In this document: in pieces, positions 4,505 through 5,300 of the stretch
Position numbering within the stretch: position 1 is the first letter of the stretch
How the letters are laid out: every line of letters begins with the position of its first letter
Assembly: GCA_947629215.1 (NCBI GenBank)
Contig: CANRCU010000171.1
Coordinates: 1-5,300, forward strand
DNA: 5,300 nt
Origin: an uncultured Clostridia bacterium
GTDB lineage: Bacteria > Bacillota > Clostridia > Lachnospirales > CAG-274
Reading direction: 5' to 3'
Translations under genes and position numbers: made by a program
Notes under the pieces: model-generated
What the model was told of the DNA's origin: nothing
What the model saw: the letters and a program-made list of their open reading frames with translations, nothing else
Databases searched by the model: none

Positions 4505-5300
4505 ATGAAGCTGACGCTTCTTTCTCAAAACGAGATTTCAACGATCTCACTGCCCGAAAAATGCACGGGTCGATATTGGGTGCGAGGCAGAAACGAGAAC
4601 GGAAAGCAAATGAATATTGTGTCCGTGGAGGCACTACGCGGCGCGGGCGAAAACGGTGAGGATATGTGGGCGGCAAAGTCAAACCGCCGTTTTGTCGTTG
4701 TTGACAAGGAAGATAAGGTAATTTCGAGCGTGCTAATACGTCAGCTTGCTTTGTACAGAATTCGCAGTGCGGACGGGAAGCGACGTTATACACTGTTTTC
4801 CGAGCCGATGACGCCTGACAGAAAGCAATATAGCGGTTACACCGTCGTCGGCGGGAATGCCGAGATAACCATTGGCAGAAATCCGAACAACGGCATTTGC
4901 TATGTAAACGGCTTTACGTCCGATGCGCACGCTGCAATCAGTTTTTCCGCAAACGGCGTTTTTGTGAAAGATTTGGGCAGTACAAATCACACTTTTGTAA
5001 ACGGAGCAGCCGTTTCCCAGAAACAGCTTTCTGTGGGCGATGTGGTGTATATCATGGGCTTGCAGATTGTCATTGCCAAAAATGCGCTGTTTATGAACAA
5101 CCCCGACGGTATGGTGACGGTGCAGACGAACGCTCTGCAGGCGTTTCACGCGCCCGCTTTTGACGCGGGTGCAAACATCGATGAGGAATTTGAGGAAGTG
5201 CCGACGGAGCATTACTACCGTGCGCCGAGGTTTAAGCACGATGTCGGCGGGTACGAGCTGAAAATCGACGCGCCGCCCAACTCGCAGAATAACGACGAAG
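4505..5300 (+). CDS. essC: EssC-like type VII secretion ATPase, N-terminal part (runs off the window)
   Basis: The first 265 codons are present. EssC is the hexameric FtsK/SpoIIIE-type motor of the Firmicutes type VII secretion system, which exports WXG100 and LXG proteins. Residues about 1-95 form a degenerate FHA-like domain. About 105-195 is a second FHA domain with G124-R125, S139-D-A-H142 and a GSTN...VNG segment (158-167). After it comes YYRAPRFKHD (237-246) and then K-I-D-A-P-P, which matches the R-(S/A)-P-R ... PP stretch found in EssC between the FHA region and the two membrane helices. The membrane helices and ATPase domains should lie beyond 5300. The ATG at 4505 has GGAGG (4492-4496) 8 nt upstream. 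It is third in the operon. Identification rests on this N-terminal architecture recalled from S. aureus EssC; another FHA-containing protein is possible but less likely. Confidence 0.82.
   Translation, partial: MKLTLLSQNEISTISLPEKCTGRYWVRGRNENGKQMNIVSVEALRGAGENGEDMWAAKSNRRFVVVDKEDKVISSVLIRQLALYRIRSADGKRRYTLFSEPMTPDRKQYSGYTVVGGNAEITIGRNPNNGICYVNGFTSDAHAAISFSANGVFVKDLGSTNHTFVNGAAVSQKQLSVGDVVYIMGLQIVIAKNALFMNNPDGMVTVQTNALQAFHAPAFDAGANIDEEFEEVPTEHYYRAPRFKHDVGGYELKIDAPPNSQNNDE

Noticed and set aside
4503..5239. Leftward open frames antisense to essC (4503-4793, 4733-5239)
   Set aside because: They are shadows of the essC reading frame, which carries FHA motifs and a GGAGG site.

Overview
The window suggests a Gram-positive Bacillota genome, most likely a clostridial or ruminococcal gut-type organism. 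The basis is strong GGAGG-type ribosome binding sites, a perfect sigma-70/SigA promoter, U-tailed terminators, an integrase of the type common in Clostridia, and an EssC-like protein of the Firmicutes type VII secretion system (T7SSb). This taxonomic call is an inference; no rRNA or other marker gene is present.

Layout. Positions 1-695 are a gene-poor, AT-rich left flank. It holds four hairpin terminator candidates, a tRNA-like relic and a short open stretch that may be the tail of a decayed gene. Positions 696-2104 are a 1.4-kb cassette bounded by perfect 48-bp inverted repeats (696-743 and 2057-2104). It encodes one leftward tyrosine recombinase (793-1890). Just inside the right repeat it carries a perfect consensus promoter (TTGACA, 17 bp, TATAAT) pointing out of the cassette to the right. 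Positions 2160-5300 are a rightward operon of three genes: a signal-peptide/vWA/transmembrane/FHA protein (2160-3692), a PP2C-type Ser/Thr phosphatase (3701-4486), and the N-terminal part of an EssC-family T7SS ATPase (4505 to the window edge) with its FHA region and the conserved segment that precedes its membrane helices.

How the parts fit. The main reading is a self-contained phase-variation switch: the recombinase inverts its own cassette, and the outward promoter either drives the vWA-PP2C-EssC operon (orientation seen here, ON) or points left into a strong bidirectional terminator at 616-648 (predicted OFF). The operon pairs phosphothreonine readers (FHA domains in the vWA protein and in EssC) with a PP2C eraser. 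This recalls the threonine phosphorylation pathway of type VI secretion (PpkA/PppA/Fha) but sits on a type VII ATPase. No kinase gene is visible; one is predicted further along the operon or elsewhere. The inverted repeats, promoter and genes are read directly from the sequence. The inversion itself, its ON/OFF effect and the phospho-signalling logic are inference.
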